DNA from: Moringa oleifera
Taxonomy: Eukaryota; Streptophyta; Magnoliopsida; Brassicales; Moringaceae
Direction of reading: 5' to 3'
Assembly (NCBI GenBank): GCA_021397835.1
Contig: JAJFZO010000168.1
Coordinates: 3,534,001-3,598,000, forward strand
DNA length: 64,000 bases
Of the stretch, positions 12,178 through 32,473 are shown piece by piece. Numbering within the stretch: the stretch's first letter is position 1; each line of letters starts with the position of its first letter. Position numbers and translations under genes: made by a program. The notes below the pieces were generated by a model. The model was not told where the DNA came from, did not search any database, and saw only the letters and a list, made by a program, of their open reading frames with translations.

Positions 12178-13812
12178 AAGTGGGCAAAGTTGGACTCAGA
12201 AAGCATGCAGAGGTGGTACCTGATGGACAGTTCACTGACTTTTAATCGCTATCCATGCTTTCTTTGGGTTACAATGAGAATTGGGGTTTTGAGTTCTGTT
12301 AAAATGTAGGAAGCTTTCATGGTAACTTTGTGTTAATTGCCATAAAGCGTGTTTGCAGTAGACAACATTATTTTTGTGTAGTCGTGTAAGATGGTTCTTG
12401 CATGTATGTTGCTTCAAAAGAAACACTTTCTGTATTTATGATTGCCATTTTATTGGTCTAGTTCTGAGTAACTCATGGAGAGCATGCCATACAAGTGTTG
12501 ATGCTTTAAGTGACCGTAAATTGGCTGGAGCCTTTTTTTATTTTAAGCAAGATGATTTTCAGGTTTGTTTTCTAGGGGCTTGACCTGCAACTGCATTCTG
12601 ACAATTGATATGGCCTTTAGAATTTGAGGCAATGGTTGATAAGATTATGATAAAATAATTTTTATTTTAATTACGTGTTTAATATAAGAATAAAATGTAT
12701 TTATTTTTTATTTCATTAAGAAATAATTTATATTTTGGAATTGGTAATTTTTTTAAATATATTTATAATTTATATCATTAACATCATTAAATAAATTTAT
12801 TAATTTTAAATTGATATAAATATATTTGAAAAAGTTAAATAAATAATAGAAAGTATGTTTATTTATAATAAATTATAATAAAATTTAAATTTATAATAAA
12901 CATTATATTAAATTATTGTTACTTTAATTTTTAATTTATTTTTAAATAAAAATTATTTAAATAAATTTATTTTTTAAGAAAATAGTAATATTATTCATTA
13001 TTATTTATCACATTTATAAAATTTATTTCGATCATGTTTTTAAATTAAATAATAAAAATTATAATAAAATTAAATTAAAAAATAAATAGTTATCATGTTT
13101 ATCAATTAATTATTATATAATTCAAACTTATAATAATTATTATATTATATTATTATTTTAAAATCAAATAAATTAACTGTACTTTTATTTTATATTACAT
13201 TAAACATTTCATAATATTAATATAATTTTTTTATAATTTAATATAATTTTATTTTATTAAAATAATCTAATCTTAATTGGAATAACAAATAAACTCTAAA
13301 TTTAGAGAAATATGTTTTCATATCCTTTGCCTATGAACCTTCCACTAAAAGGGGCAACTGCCAGATGGTGCAGAAGCAGAGGAAAAATCCTTGTAAGTTT
13401 TCCCTGGCTTATCCACAGATGATAATCTCAATATTCTTGCAGGTGAACTCATTCTAGCAAGTAGCAAGATAGGACCATGAAGTACATGCTAAGCAGCACC
13501 GTGGATCTGAGTTTTAGGAATGTATTTGAATCAGCTAAATAAGTTCACAGGCACATGAACGAAAACAGGCAAGTCTGCCAAGTCATTTCCTCCACATGAA
13601 CATAGGGCCAGTGTGTGAACAATTTTCCTCTAAAAAGCATTGACAAGATAAGATGATTGAATTCAAAGAGAAAAGCTGCTTAATGTGAAAACCGAGCTTG
13701 AAGGAACGAGACTACATTTTAGAGTTCCCTGTGCTGTACTCTTCAATGATAACAACTAGACTGTAGATTTTACGTCTCAACCACAAAGAAAGATATCTGC
13801 AACTGCATGCCT
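12178..13812. other. Convergent intergenic region
   Basis: The first about 430 bp and the last about 500 bp look like 3' untranslated sequence of the two converging genes. Between about 12640 and 13310 the DNA is almost pure A/T with no open frame. No gene was seen. Confidence 0.6.
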
Positions 13813-18902
<5,090 letters not shown>

Positions 18903-18927
18903 TCCTGAAACGAGACAGTCACACAGA

Positions 18928-18928
<1 letters not shown>

Positions 18929-18958
<30 letters not shown>
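18929..18958. repeat. (GA)n microsatellite in the CCP1 5' leader
   Basis: A pure GA run begins about 27 bp upstream of the ATG (a CT-rich leader on the transcribed strand). CT-rich leaders are common in plant genes, and a polymorphic one could affect expression; that is inference. Confidence 0.8.
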
Positions 18959-18963
<5 letters not shown>

Positions 18964-21417
18964 TGAATTCCTCCCTCTCTCTCAGGAATTGATTTTGCTA
19001 CTCGTACAGCAGAAGGGAGCAGAAAGAGAGCATGTGCTTGAAAAGGAGAAATGATTGATAATAAAGAATATATATTTTCCTTTTTTAGTTAAAATCTTTT
19101 TTTAAAAGGATGGTTTTGTGAATTAAACGTTGGCATTAGCCGTCACTGTTAAAGTCAGCTATAAAGAAAGGAACCTTTCCATGCCTCAGTGGTGAAGTTC
19201 CTCTTAACACATTAATAACTTCAATGCTTCTTCTCCAACATTACTTCATACAACATAAATTCAATTTCATTTAACTTTCTCAGAGAATTATAGTTTCCAA
19301 GAATCTATCTTTTCCTTTGTTTGATTTTTCCCAAATATTTTAATTTTTTTTCAAATTATATAAACATTTTTCATTCTGCTTATTATGAGTGAAAATTTGT
19401 ATGTGTTTTGGCTAAGGAAGAACGCGTTTCTTGATATTTTTTTCAATGTTATCTTGATTGGCATATTGTTCTGAAATTTTAGTTATTATATATTTATTTT
19501 ATGATTTTTTAAAAATGTATTTACTAAATTTGAAACATTAAATTTTTAAAATAATTTTTTATTTTTTAAGATTTTAATTTTAATATTAAATTTTAATTGA
19601 TTTAATTTTACATTCTAACTCTTAATTTGAACATCCGATTAAGTGATTATAAAAAATTTTATAATACTTTTATTATTAAATATTTCAAAAATAGTTTTAA
19701 TAAATTTTACTTTTTTATCCCTAAAATTTGCATCATTTCCTGTTCTTGAGTTATTTTTTTATAAAAATTATTTAATAATATAAATTTATATATATACACT
19801 AAAAAATTGCAATTTTTTACCAAAAAATTAAACATTTTTTATGTTAATAAAATTTTTTAAATCAACATTTGTTATCTTCTAATTTATGAATTTGTTTAGA
19901 GTTTAAATTAAATTAAATTAAAAATATGAATATAAAACTAAATCAATCAAAATTTTGATATCTAAATTGAAATACGGTGAACTTTAGATTTTTTATATTT
20001 TTAATTATTTAATACCATTAAAATGAAAATCTAAAATTTTGTTTTATAATTTTAAAATATATTTGAAATTTAAAATTTTATATGTTATTTAATAATATAA
20101 TTTTTTAAAGCTTTTTAATTCAAACAAGTTATCTAATGAGTTACTCCACAAATGTTATAAGTATATTCTTTTAGGTGAATTTTGTCTGTATTGTAAGAAT
20201 GAATCTTATATTAATGGAAATTCAATTTTATTTATTTTTCTTGTAATTAAACTTTAGATTTTAATTTTTTAAGTTAGTAAAAAAAGTTAATGATTTTTTA
20301 CTGTTTATTTCCATGTTACCCATCATGTTAAATAGTTTTCTTACAAATAATTTTAATTAATTTTGACATTATTTAATCTACCATAGCCTGACGCATTTCC
20401 TTAGAAAATACAATAAATTGGACGAGAAAGACTATAAGGAACAGTAGAAGGATGCGAGAGATGACGTGGACGACTGAAGACAGGGGTCCCTTGAGCCCAA
20501 CCACGTGTTTCAGGCATGACTTGCAGAGCGAGAGATGCCTTCGTTTGCTTTGAATTGGGAAGCTCTTTTCACTGTTTTAATGCAAAAAGTTCAAATTACA
20601 AAAAAAAAAAAAAATCACTGTAATTTGAACGTTGACATTGTGCTTGTGGTGTCTGCGGTTAATTAATAATGTGTTTATTAATAAAAAAGAATAAAATTTA
20701 AAGATCTAAATAAATTTTATGTTTTTAAAATTATTTTTATTATAAAATAAAAATAAAATATGTAAGTTCTACCATGCATTTAGAATTGAAGAATGACACT
20801 GACAATTTTGAGCTCTCATGGGATTGAAATTCCCTTTCTTTAAAATCATGGTAAATCATTATTTTATTTTTTATTTTTTGTTTTTAAATAAAAAAAATTA
20901 TATAATAAATTTTAATTTAAAATCTTTTACAAACAGAAAGACATAATCAAAATACAATAAAAAAATTTAAAATATATTGAGTATTAAAATATTATAAAAA
21001 AAGTTTATGAGTCAAATTATTTAAATAAATTTGAGAGATATACTTGAAATCTAATTTAAAATTTATTTGAGTCATTTTAAAAATATTTCAATAATAAAAA
21101 TATTATTAATTTTTCATAATTATTTGAATAAAATCTATTAAAATAAATTAAAGTATTATGAATATAATTAAACCAATCAGTACTTAAAGTTCAAACTAAA
21201 AAACACAGATAAGTTAAAATATTTTTACATTTATTCATAAAACAAATAAATAAAATTATTTTACCTTAATTTAAAAAATATATGAAAGGTTTATATTAAA
21301 ATCATTTTTAATTGGATTTTATTATTAATTGATTTAATTTTATATTGAACATTTTAATTTAAAAAACATTATTTGATCAAGAGAAAATAAAAATTAGAGA
21401 CAAAAATTTTGAAAGAA

Positions 21418-22620
21418 TTCTCTCTTTTTCTTTCTTTTCTATATCTTTTTCTTTACATTTTCTATTTTTATTTTTATATCTAATTTTCATTTTATTACTA
21501 AATTATCCTTAAAATAATTTATTGTTTCTAAAATTGTTTCAAATCAAATAAAATGTAAGAAATTGAGTCAATTGATATAATATGGTTCAAACATCTTCTT
21601 TTTAAAAAAAAAAAGAATCAGTATGTAATTTTTTATTTATCTTTTTATTTCTTTTTATTAAAATAACAAATTATAAATAATAAATTACTTTTACTCTTTT
21701 AAAATGTAATAAAAATAAAATGAATGAGAAAATTATTTTGTTGCTAGTAATTCATGGGCTTATACCAAACGAGTTTTCTAACTTGAATTTTACATTCAAA
21801 TTTTTAATTTGACTTAATTTATCAAACAAAAATAATTTTAAAATAAAAAATCCTATTGAAAAAATTAAAAATTCCACAAAAATTAAGAAAATTCTTTATT
21901 CTTTTAATTTTTTTAACTCTTTATCTCACTTTTTTTAATTGTCTCTTAATTTTGTAATTATTCTCATATTACTTTAAAAAATTATTTTTAAAAAATTGAT
22001 TTAAGACAAATTTTTCAATGTAAAATCAAAGTCATTTGAAAAAATAGTTTTCAAATAGAAAAGGGTACTATATATAGTTTATAGAAATCTATATATATAT
22101 ATATATATATAAAAGAAGTTACAAAAATAATTCATTATATCTCCTTATCTCTTTCTCTATATTTTCTATTTTTATTTTTAATTTTTCATGTTATTACTAA
22201 ATTATCCTTAAAATAATTTCTTTTTTTCTTCAAATTGTTTCAAATCAAATAAAATGTAAGAAATTGAGCCAATTGATAGAATATGGCTCAAACTTTCTTT
22301 TTTCTAAAAAAATAAATGACTTAGTATGTGGGTTTTATATTCATCTTTTTATTTTATTTTACTAATATAACAAATTATGAATAAAAATTACTTTTACTCT
22401 TTTAAAATGTAATGAAAATAAAATGAACGAGAAAGTTATTTTCATGCTATTAATTCATGGGCTTATACCAAATGAGTTTTCTAACTTGAATTTTATTCTG
22501 TGAGTTAATTTGATTTTACATTTAAATTTTTAATTTGAATTAATTTAAAAATAAATTTGCAAAAATAGTTTTCAAATAAAAAGGGGTACTATTTATAGTT
22601 ACATATATATATCTCTTTTT
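21418..22620. repeat. Imperfect direct duplication, about 0.5-0.7 kb units
   Basis: Copy 1 (about 21418-22110) and copy 2 (about 22139-22620) share in the same order: attactaaattatccttaaa, then aaataaaatgtaagaaattg, then attcatgggcttatacca, then gagttttctaacttgaattt. Both end in a short aaaatagttttcaaata block. Copy 1 has about 200 bp extra before that last block. The units are AT-rich with no coding capacity, so this is a local tandem duplication, possibly of a transposon remnant. Confidence 0.8.
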
Positions 22621-23645
22621 TTTATTTATGATATAATAAGTTATAAAATTAATTTATTATATTTTTCAAAAAATAAAGTAAATAAAAACTTATTTTCTAT
22701 GCCGGTGTGACTAAATATAGCCGAGGTTTCGATCTCTAATACCATAAAAAAATAGATTAAAAATCCACCAAGGATAGTTTTATACGATTTAAAGAAGAGG
22801 AAGCCCAATTTATGATCCCAAAAAAGGTTGAACCATATTAAACTTAACCCTTAGTAGAGAAATCTAAATGTGTCAACAATATCAACATATTTTTTAATAT
22901 AGCAAATTACGAGGTACTTGCATGATACAAGAGAGATCGCATGATATCAAAGGCTATAAAAATTAAATAGCTCTTTTGATTTTTGTTTTATTTTGCAAAT
23001 CTTGCTTATTTAATCATAATCAAAGATAGCCATATACACGTGTCATCATATCAACCTACCCCTACTATTTTTAGGTAACATCATATGATATTAAAGAGCT
23101 ATTTGGCTGTTGGAAAAGTTTAGTTTTGGTGGAAAGGAGTGTTATCATTTTTGAGTTTTGTAAATGATGAGTTCTATGTTGTTCTCCAAATTTGGTATGG
23201 GTGTTGGATTTAGGTCCTCTATTAATTTGAATTATACTGAATTTTTGATAAAATAATGATGTATGATAAATTAATTAAAAAATTCATCTATTTTTTATTT
23301 TTATATTAATATTTTAATTTACTAAAATAATTTTTTACTATTTATTAAAAACTCAACTTAAATCATCAAAAAAATCTTTATTCATGACTTTTAAATTTTT
23401 TAATTGGCTTACTGATTTTCATGTTCTACATTTGTTAGACATGAATGAGCTTTCATAATTTTTCATATTTTATTTTATTTAAATAAAATAAGAAACAACT
23501 CTATTTTTTACGCGGTAAAAATTTAAAATTAAATTATATTTAATCATATCAATTTTGTTATTGTCTAATAATTGAATTTTTTTATACCTTTCATCCTTTT
23601 GTTATTAGAAGCTTGCACAATATGGTTGGAACCTAGTTTACGTAA

Positions 23646-23650
23646 TAATC

Positions 23651-23681
<31 letters not shown>

Positions 23682-23692
23682 TATATATATGT
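23646..23692. repeat. (ACAT)n(AT)n compound microsatellite
   Basis: It has the same tetranucleotide-to-dinucleotide structure as the repeat in CCP1 intron 8. Confidence 0.88.
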
Positions 23693-26600
23693 AAAAGATC
23701 TACTTTGGCGAATGCTGCCCGAGTTATAGAGCTTCATTAAGTAGATTGGAGTGGATGAAAGACTTAGAAGAAAAAGACAAAATGCATCGATGCTAAGTTA
23801 ATTTAAAGCATTAAATGTGACATCAAATAACATAAGAGTTATAAATTCTTTCTTCACAGGGTAAAATTACAATATGATAGTTATGGTAAATTTTCTTTCT
23901 CGATTTTTCAAAATATCTTTCTAAATCACAAAAAAATTAAAGTTTGAATAAATTCGTAACCTTTCAATTTCAAAATCATGATTTCTAACTTAACCTTGAG
24001 AAATTTGATGATAAATCAAATCAATGATGTGATCTTCAAATAAAAAAATCTTAAAATATATACACTTAAAATAAATTAATTGGATAGAATGACAATACAT
24101 GCGTCATTTTTTTTTCTAATGGAAATTATAAATTTAAATCTTTTTAGCATAAAAATTAAAATATAAAGATGTGCATATGATTTATTTTTAAAACAAAAAC
24201 AAAAAGCTTCAAGTATTTATACCATGGGCCTCAATGTTAAGCTTATTGGGTTTTATTTACTTGTTTCTTACTGTATTTCCTGCCTGCAGTAGGTTTTCTG
24301 GGCTTTGCTATGAGAGACCATACATGGATCTCATGCAAAGCTTAATATCAACCATAGCATTTTATAACATACAAATCAAGGACATGTTTGCCGTGTATTG
24401 TACCATTATAATACAATCAATTTCGATATCAAACAAAATTAAAACTTTATATTATTTTTCATTAAATTTGAACTTTGTAATTCAATTTGTATGGAAAGGA
24501 GGAATACGACATGTGGTACAAAAATCGGACACTTGTACGTTGGTTTGACATGGGCAATATATATCCCACATTTGATTCTAAATGATGGGTACCTAACAAC
24601 AGAGAGTGGACCTAAAGCATCACTCCTTGTATGCCTTCCAGCATTTTGCTTTGGAGCTGCATCGGCCAATTTGGTCCAACACCATCCGATATAATTGTCT
24701 TCATGGTCGGATGCCATTTTCATGCCCTCGCTATCTTTTTCCATGAAACAACGTCTAGTCCACATGAAAAAGACGGTGAATCTCTTCGTTTCTCATAACT
24801 TAATTTTTTTATGGTAATTTAGGTAGAAGAAAATTATAATGTTTGAGCTCAAAATGATAAAACGGTATAACTTTCCTTTAATTAATGTGAACTGATTTGT
24901 GATTGATTTATTTAAACTAATAACTTCAAGGTTTTAGGGATCAAATATGTCGATCTAATAATCATTTTAGGGTTAAGAAAATATATTATTGTATAGATTA
25001 AATATGAAAATAAAAAATTTATTTTTGCATTTTTAATTAAAATTTCATAATTTTTTATCAATTTCACATACAAATTTTTAATTTAATCTAAATGGAATAT
25101 TACTTTTTATTTTTTTAAAAAAAATTTATTTCAGTTTTAAATATTTTTAAATGAATTTTAACTTTAAATATATAATGCACATAAAAAAATAGTTAAGGTA
25201 TCATCATAAAAAAATCAAAATTTTTAAGTGCTAAATTTTTTTATAATTTTTAAATTTTTTTGTAATATAAAATTTTTAAAAGTGTTTTTAATATTAAAAA
25301 AATTTTAAATTTTTTGAGACTATAACTTGAATATTTTTCCGTATCTTTGAAGAGTTTCAAGATAAAAACTAGTTTTACAAGATATCCAATTTAGATTGCT
25401 TTTTTAAAAAATATGAAAATAATAATTAATGTGGACTAACTTGATATTATATATATATATATAATTTATTCCAAAAAAATTAAAAGAATTTGATTTGAAA
25501 ACGTGAGCAGTATATGATTTATTTTGATATTTATTTTATTATATATAAAAAATGTGTGATAAGATTGAAATTAATTTTTTATTTTACAAGAAAAGGAAAT
25601 AAAGCATTCTCCTTTCAATTTAGTATGAAAGTAAGAGACCCTTTTATTGAATCTTCAAAATCTTATCGGAATGAATGGAATTCAATGAACTTGGCTGCGG
25701 AAATTACTAGTTAGTGGTACCAAAGTTTCAAAGATTGAAGGGGACAACCCAATATATATATATATTTGATGTATAGTTCTAATTATAATGTCTCGGCGAC
25801 CAAAATTGAATTGTGGAGAGCGAATCCGAATGAGTAAGACTGATAAATTAAGAATGTCAAAAAGATGAAAGTCTTTATTTTAGACAGCTAAGGCCACTGA
25901 AAAATTAAATAAATTAATACGGAAGCTCTTTAGGGTTTGCAAACTATGGGTGTGGCGCAATCTCTTCCATAAGCACCAACTCATGGAAAATGATTTCATG
26001 TTGCTTTCCTACCAATAACGAACTCCCCAAATTAGTGGGATTTAATTATATATATTGCTCATTTAATTTTTTTATGGAAAATGGATATGATAATTACAAA
26101 GAAATAAGAGAAAAGAAGAAAGAAAGAAGAAAAGAAAGAAATGGAAGGTTCTTTCTTTTTGATTTGATGCTAGTGGATCTTTCTTTTCAACTTATTTATT
26201 TACATATTTTAATTTATGGGTGTGACAAATGTTGGTGATTGAAAGTGACATTACTTGTAAAAGAAGGAGCATATGGTTTTCATTGTATATCATATGCCAT
26301 TTGTATTGACTTTTTCAATGATATTTAAGGATTCTAGAGGAGCATGCATGTCCCCATTTACTATTTCCCATAGAAAATGAAAGGAAAAGAAAAAGAAATC
26401 AAGCAATTACCTTTGATATATATATGTTTTTAATTGTTCCTTTCATTAGAACCCACATTGTGGAAATAAAGAAATTATTAGGGGTTAAGAAAAGAGAAAA
26501 TAAAGTAAAAGAACAACCCACTTATAATTTTAGATAAATACATGTTGATAGACTTTTGTGTAGAAAAAGCAAGAAAAATGAGAAATAATTTTTATTTGAT

Positions 26601-29600
26601 TTTTTTAAAATAAGATAAAATCAAAATAAATAATAATTTGAAAAATCATAACTTTTTAACTCATATATTCAATTACAATAATTGCTGGAATCAATATGTA
26701 CAACTTGAAAAAATGAATTAACCAAATAACAATCTATTTTCTGGTAAACATGCTAATTATGTGCCAGTCGGTCCATGTACAATAATAAACAGGGATGCTA
26801 CAAAATGTTATTTCATTTGTGCTGGCATGCATTATAGAGTTTAGGGTGTGGAGTGGACAAGTTGGATTAGGAAATCCCTCCCTCTATTGTTTCCTCCGGT
26901 TAGGGTTCATTTTGATTTCTTGCATAATTACAAAAGAAGATACAGATGGAAAATGTAAGGTGTTCTTTTTGTTTGAAACAAAAACATCTGTTGAGTGAAT
27001 GCAACCCTAAAATAATTGTAGAATCACAAAGGCATTGATCTGACGTATTTCCATGTTCATGCCCCATATAAGCCATAAACAGCCCCTTTCATAGTTTCAC
27101 TTTTACACCTTGCATCATAGATTTTAATAATTATTTTTTATTGATTTGAAATTAATAAAAAAATTAAATATAAAAAATAATTAAATATAACAGATCAAAG
27201 TACTCAATAAGAACAATTAAAGTGTTAGATAAATCAACCTATTTTTTGCCCAAACTTGTTATATAATCTCATCATAATTTGAATTAATTTAACAAAATAT
27301 CATATAGTGAGTTTCATCAATTTAAATACCATTAATTTTGAATCATAAATCAGGGTATCCAATCATGACAGCCACATCTAAAGAGAGAATTTTTTTTAAA
27401 ATTTTTTTTATAAAACTTAAATACTTTGAAAATGTATTTAATAGGAACTTAGGAAATTCTAATTAAATGAAGAAATAAGTGCGGCAATCAAAATTGCAAG
27501 TAGTAAGTTCTTCACATCTTAGTAAAATGACGGCACTTTAGTTTTTCTCATCTCCTTTCATCTTCATTTTAGTTTGAGTTGATGCCAAAATCTCTGACCG
27601 ACAAGAAAGAAGAAAAAATAAACAAGAAGATAGCTTGTACAAATTATAATGTCCATATATAGTAGCAGTTAAAAAAAGGCCTGGATTGAGGTCATTCAAG
27701 GGAGAGGAGTGTCCCCTACCCCCCAAGCATGGATTTCAATATGTGAAGGTCTAACTATATGTGCCCTAACTCACAGACACCCACTTTATGCCAACACTTC
27801 TTGTCATATATATACACATATCACCTACAATAACCCTATTTAATTTGGCTATGCATGCTGCAATTTAATTACTTTGGAGTACTATCAAGACCATTTTTCT
27901 CATGTCTAAACGTCTTCCTTTGGCACATCATTGTGATAAAACTTTTTGGCTTTTTGCATGTTTAATTTGCATGTTATTACCCTTTTTCTCTTTCTTTAAT
28001 TTGTTACATATATATATATATATATGCTAATTATTAACACACATTGGTGAGACGATGAATGCTTATTTTTATTCTAGTTAATTTCTTGTTTTTGTTTCAC
28101 ATTTAATGTATATTTATTTATTATTAAACTCATCTAGTTTGTTTTTGTCTAAAAAATTAATAATTAAAATAATTACGAAAATAGAATTATTATTTGTTCT
28201 TGAAGATAGAGTTATAGATAATATAATACATAGCCATTTAGTTCTTTTGATGAAGAAATATGTAAGACATATAGTTAAGGTACAATAATAATTTCTTTCT
28301 CCACCATCATTTACCTTAATCAAGAGAAAAACCCTAGCCTTCTCACATGAGCCCACTTTAAAAGGATGAACAAGCAAGAATTCATGGAAATTAACCTTGG
28401 TATCATCAAGAAGGGTGTCTCTAGGATTTGTTCTTTGATTTTTGGTAAGCAAGAACAAATATGACACTATATTTAATGTTCCATGATTCTCCAAAATGCA
28501 AAAGTGACTCAATTAATGAGGTTCGATTTTCAATAGTAACAAATTAATAAGGTTTTGCCTTTCATATAATTAATTCGCGAGATTCCTATTCTTTTTAAGA
28601 ATGTCAACCGTGCATAAGGAAATCTCTGTTATTCCCTCTTTTTTTTTTTTTTTGGCCTTTTCTTTTTGGTGATTTCCAATCTTATGTTTACATATAAACG
28701 GGACATCTAACCATATAACCTATAGTGTATAATCTAGCTTATTCTACTAAACTACCTTGCTAACTAAATGATTAAAATTTAACAGAAAATTAGTACATTA
28801 ACCTCATTATTTTGATGGGTTTGGTAACTAAGTTTATTAATAGATTTCACAACATGATTTTATTGAAAAATAATTAAATAAGTCTAAAGGTTTAAAAAGA
28901 TTTCAAAAAAATTGCCAAATTAGGGATCTTCTACAACTTAGTTAATGATTAGCTTAGTAAAAAAAATCATGTCTTGCAATTAAGCATTTTAGTCATCAAA
29001 TAAAGAAAATTAAAACCAAAATATGATTATTTTTTATTGGGAGCTTATCACCCATGAGTTAAGTTATGGATAATTAAGAATATTATTTAAGCTGATAATT
29101 ACTGAAAAAGAAGTGTCTAGGTGGTGTTTGGTTAGACTATTGCTCGTTTTCCTTTCCAAATTTCAAAAAGGCAAAAGTTACTTTTGTGCAAAAAGCATTT
29201 TTTGTTGGAGAAGTTCATCTTTTGACTTTCCCAACAGGATAGCCCAAAAATTAGAATTGGAGTCTTGACCTCACAATTAAACCTATTTGTCCAACCTAAA
29301 ATTAGACTTTAATTTATACAAACTGAATTGTCATATTTTATTATTTTATAAATAATTATTTTATAAAATAAAAAATTATTTATAATGACATATTTTATTT
29401 GATAAATGTGATATAGTTATATTCCGCTGTCATGTTGTTTATTTATGATATTAGAAGGAGCATAAAAATTGATGAAGATAGGCAATGGGTAAAAGGATTT
29501 TATTATAGCAAAATTATGAGGAAGTAGAGCGATCTTCAACTTTTAACTTTGAAACTTAATTCATAATTAAACCTTAATGGACACCAAAGCATATTTAGTT

Positions 29601-30737
29601 TGCTAATATTAAGTGCACTGATGTATGGAACACCCAAATGCACGTAAGGGCCTAAAATAACAACACACCAATTTGGTACTGATCTTTCTTTTTTTTCAAA
29701 TTTTTGCCCAATTGATAAAATTAGTAACAGAAGTGCCAAAAGCACTTTTGTCAAATTTGTGACCAGAGGCTATAATACCTCACAAAAAGTTTAGAGTGTG
29801 ACAGTAAAGAGTGCTTGGATGGTCAATGCAAACTCTTTGGGAAGGTGACTTCTCTCTAATTACATCTGTCCTTTTCAGAATCTTCTCTCTCTCTCTCTCT
29901 GTGTCTATCTCTAGTTTGTGTGGGCAAGTGGGGACTCTTCAAAACCATGAGCTCCTGTGGGTTTCCTTAATGATTTTCAAAAGAGAAAGCTATTTCTGAC
30001 GATGGGTATAGCTTTCAAGATTACAATCATATCAATTACTTGCGTCTTCATTAGTACACCTTTGTAAGTTCTTGTTCTAAAAAAGGGCATGCTTTTATTT
30101 ATTTTATTTTTTATTTTTCTCAATAAATCAAGATACCCATCTCCCAAAAAGGTTAAAATTTTGAAGTCTTTTCAAAAAAAAAAAAAAAAAAACCAAGAAG
30201 CTAATCTGTATAAGCTAATTGCTTTCCCATCCAAATGCTTGGAGGTCTAAAAGTTCAGCTGTTCGGTTGAGGAAGCTGCCCTGGTGACAAAGTGACTCCA
30301 CTGCTACGGTACCCATTCCATGAGTACAGCAATTTTGTAGAGCCCAGCAATTTGTGGGTCATCTCTGTCTTGCAAAGGCGGACCATTAGGTTCCATGTGA
30401 TATCAATGTTGCAAATATGATTGAAATCAAAAATGCAAAATTTCCAATTACCCTCTTCAGTAAATCATATTTCCCATACATTTTGTTGATTTCCCATACG
30501 GGTTTCTCCATATTTTCTGTGGAAGATTGATGTAATGGTAAGGTAGTTGAAAGTTGAAACACCCATCTGGAGATATCAATATCCTTTAAGAAAAGAGTCA
30601 CTTCAGGAAGTTTTCACATAACTTCTAAACTGTGTACATGATGAGATGATGATGACAAAGAGGAACCTGTTTTCTTTTCCATCTATAGCAAGTCGAGTCA
30701 AGTATTACAAAACCTATTTTAGAACTTTGACAGAAGT

Positions 30738-32194
<1,457 letters not shown>

Positions 32195-32473
32195 GTTTAT
32201 CAGAGAGACAGAGAGACAAAGAGACGAAGTAAAGAAGGAGAAGAGAGAATGGTTTGATGAGATTGGGGAGGGGTTGCTTGGGTTTATATGGGAGAAGGGG
32301 TGAGGATTGCTAATGCATGAACGAGGGAGAGAGAGAGAGACAGAGGCGTTACTAACTATAAAGAGACGCCATCTGGCATCCTGTGTCTGCTTGGCATTTA
32401 TGCTACCGAGGGAAGAAATTGCTTCCATTTTTCTTCCTCCTTTTTTTTTTTTAACAAATGAAAAATAAAACAA
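32195..32473 (-). other. Open, in-frame 5' leader of the GA2ox gene
   Basis: The frame is free of stops for 93 codons upstream of the chosen ATG, with further Met codons at about 32428 and 32473. The translation is Ser/Pro/Phe-rich low complexity (for example NPSNPSPISSNHS) and includes CT- and GA-repeat stretches, so it is most likely untranslated leader. An N-terminally extended product cannot be ruled out. Confidence 0.45.

Larger units (their letters stand above)
18903..30737. other. Gene-poor AT-rich region
   Basis: About 11.8 kb separates CCP1 from GA2ox. Most frames carry dense stops. It holds the direct duplication at 21418-22620, AT and (ACAT)n microsatellites, and a stretch at 22690-22900 with LTR-like phrases such as gatctctaataccat. 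Open frames of 60-132 codons, for example at 24234-24765 and 28114-28512, show no recognisable family. I cannot exclude non-coding transcripts or distal regulatory sites for GA2ox. Confidence 0.5.

Noticed and set aside
22690..22900. LTR-like phrases (ggtttcgatctctaatacc), also checked as a tRNA T-arm
   Set aside because: No cloverleaf can be drawn, and no matching LTR ends were found; kept only as a remark.
24439..24765. 108-codon minus-strand open frame
   Set aside because: No family similarity and no supporting exon on either side; overlapping open frames on the other strand suggest chance.
27650..27730. Possible miR477-like precursor (minus strand ctctcccttgaatgacctc)
   Set aside because: Too many differences from known miR477 sequences, and no complementary arm found nearby.
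28114..28512. 132-codon open frame on the minus strand, one of the longest outside named genes
   Set aside because: No recognisable domain, and the second half is Ile/Asn/Phe-rich as expected from AT-rich DNA. A donor-like gtaaat inside it leads to no convincing next exon.
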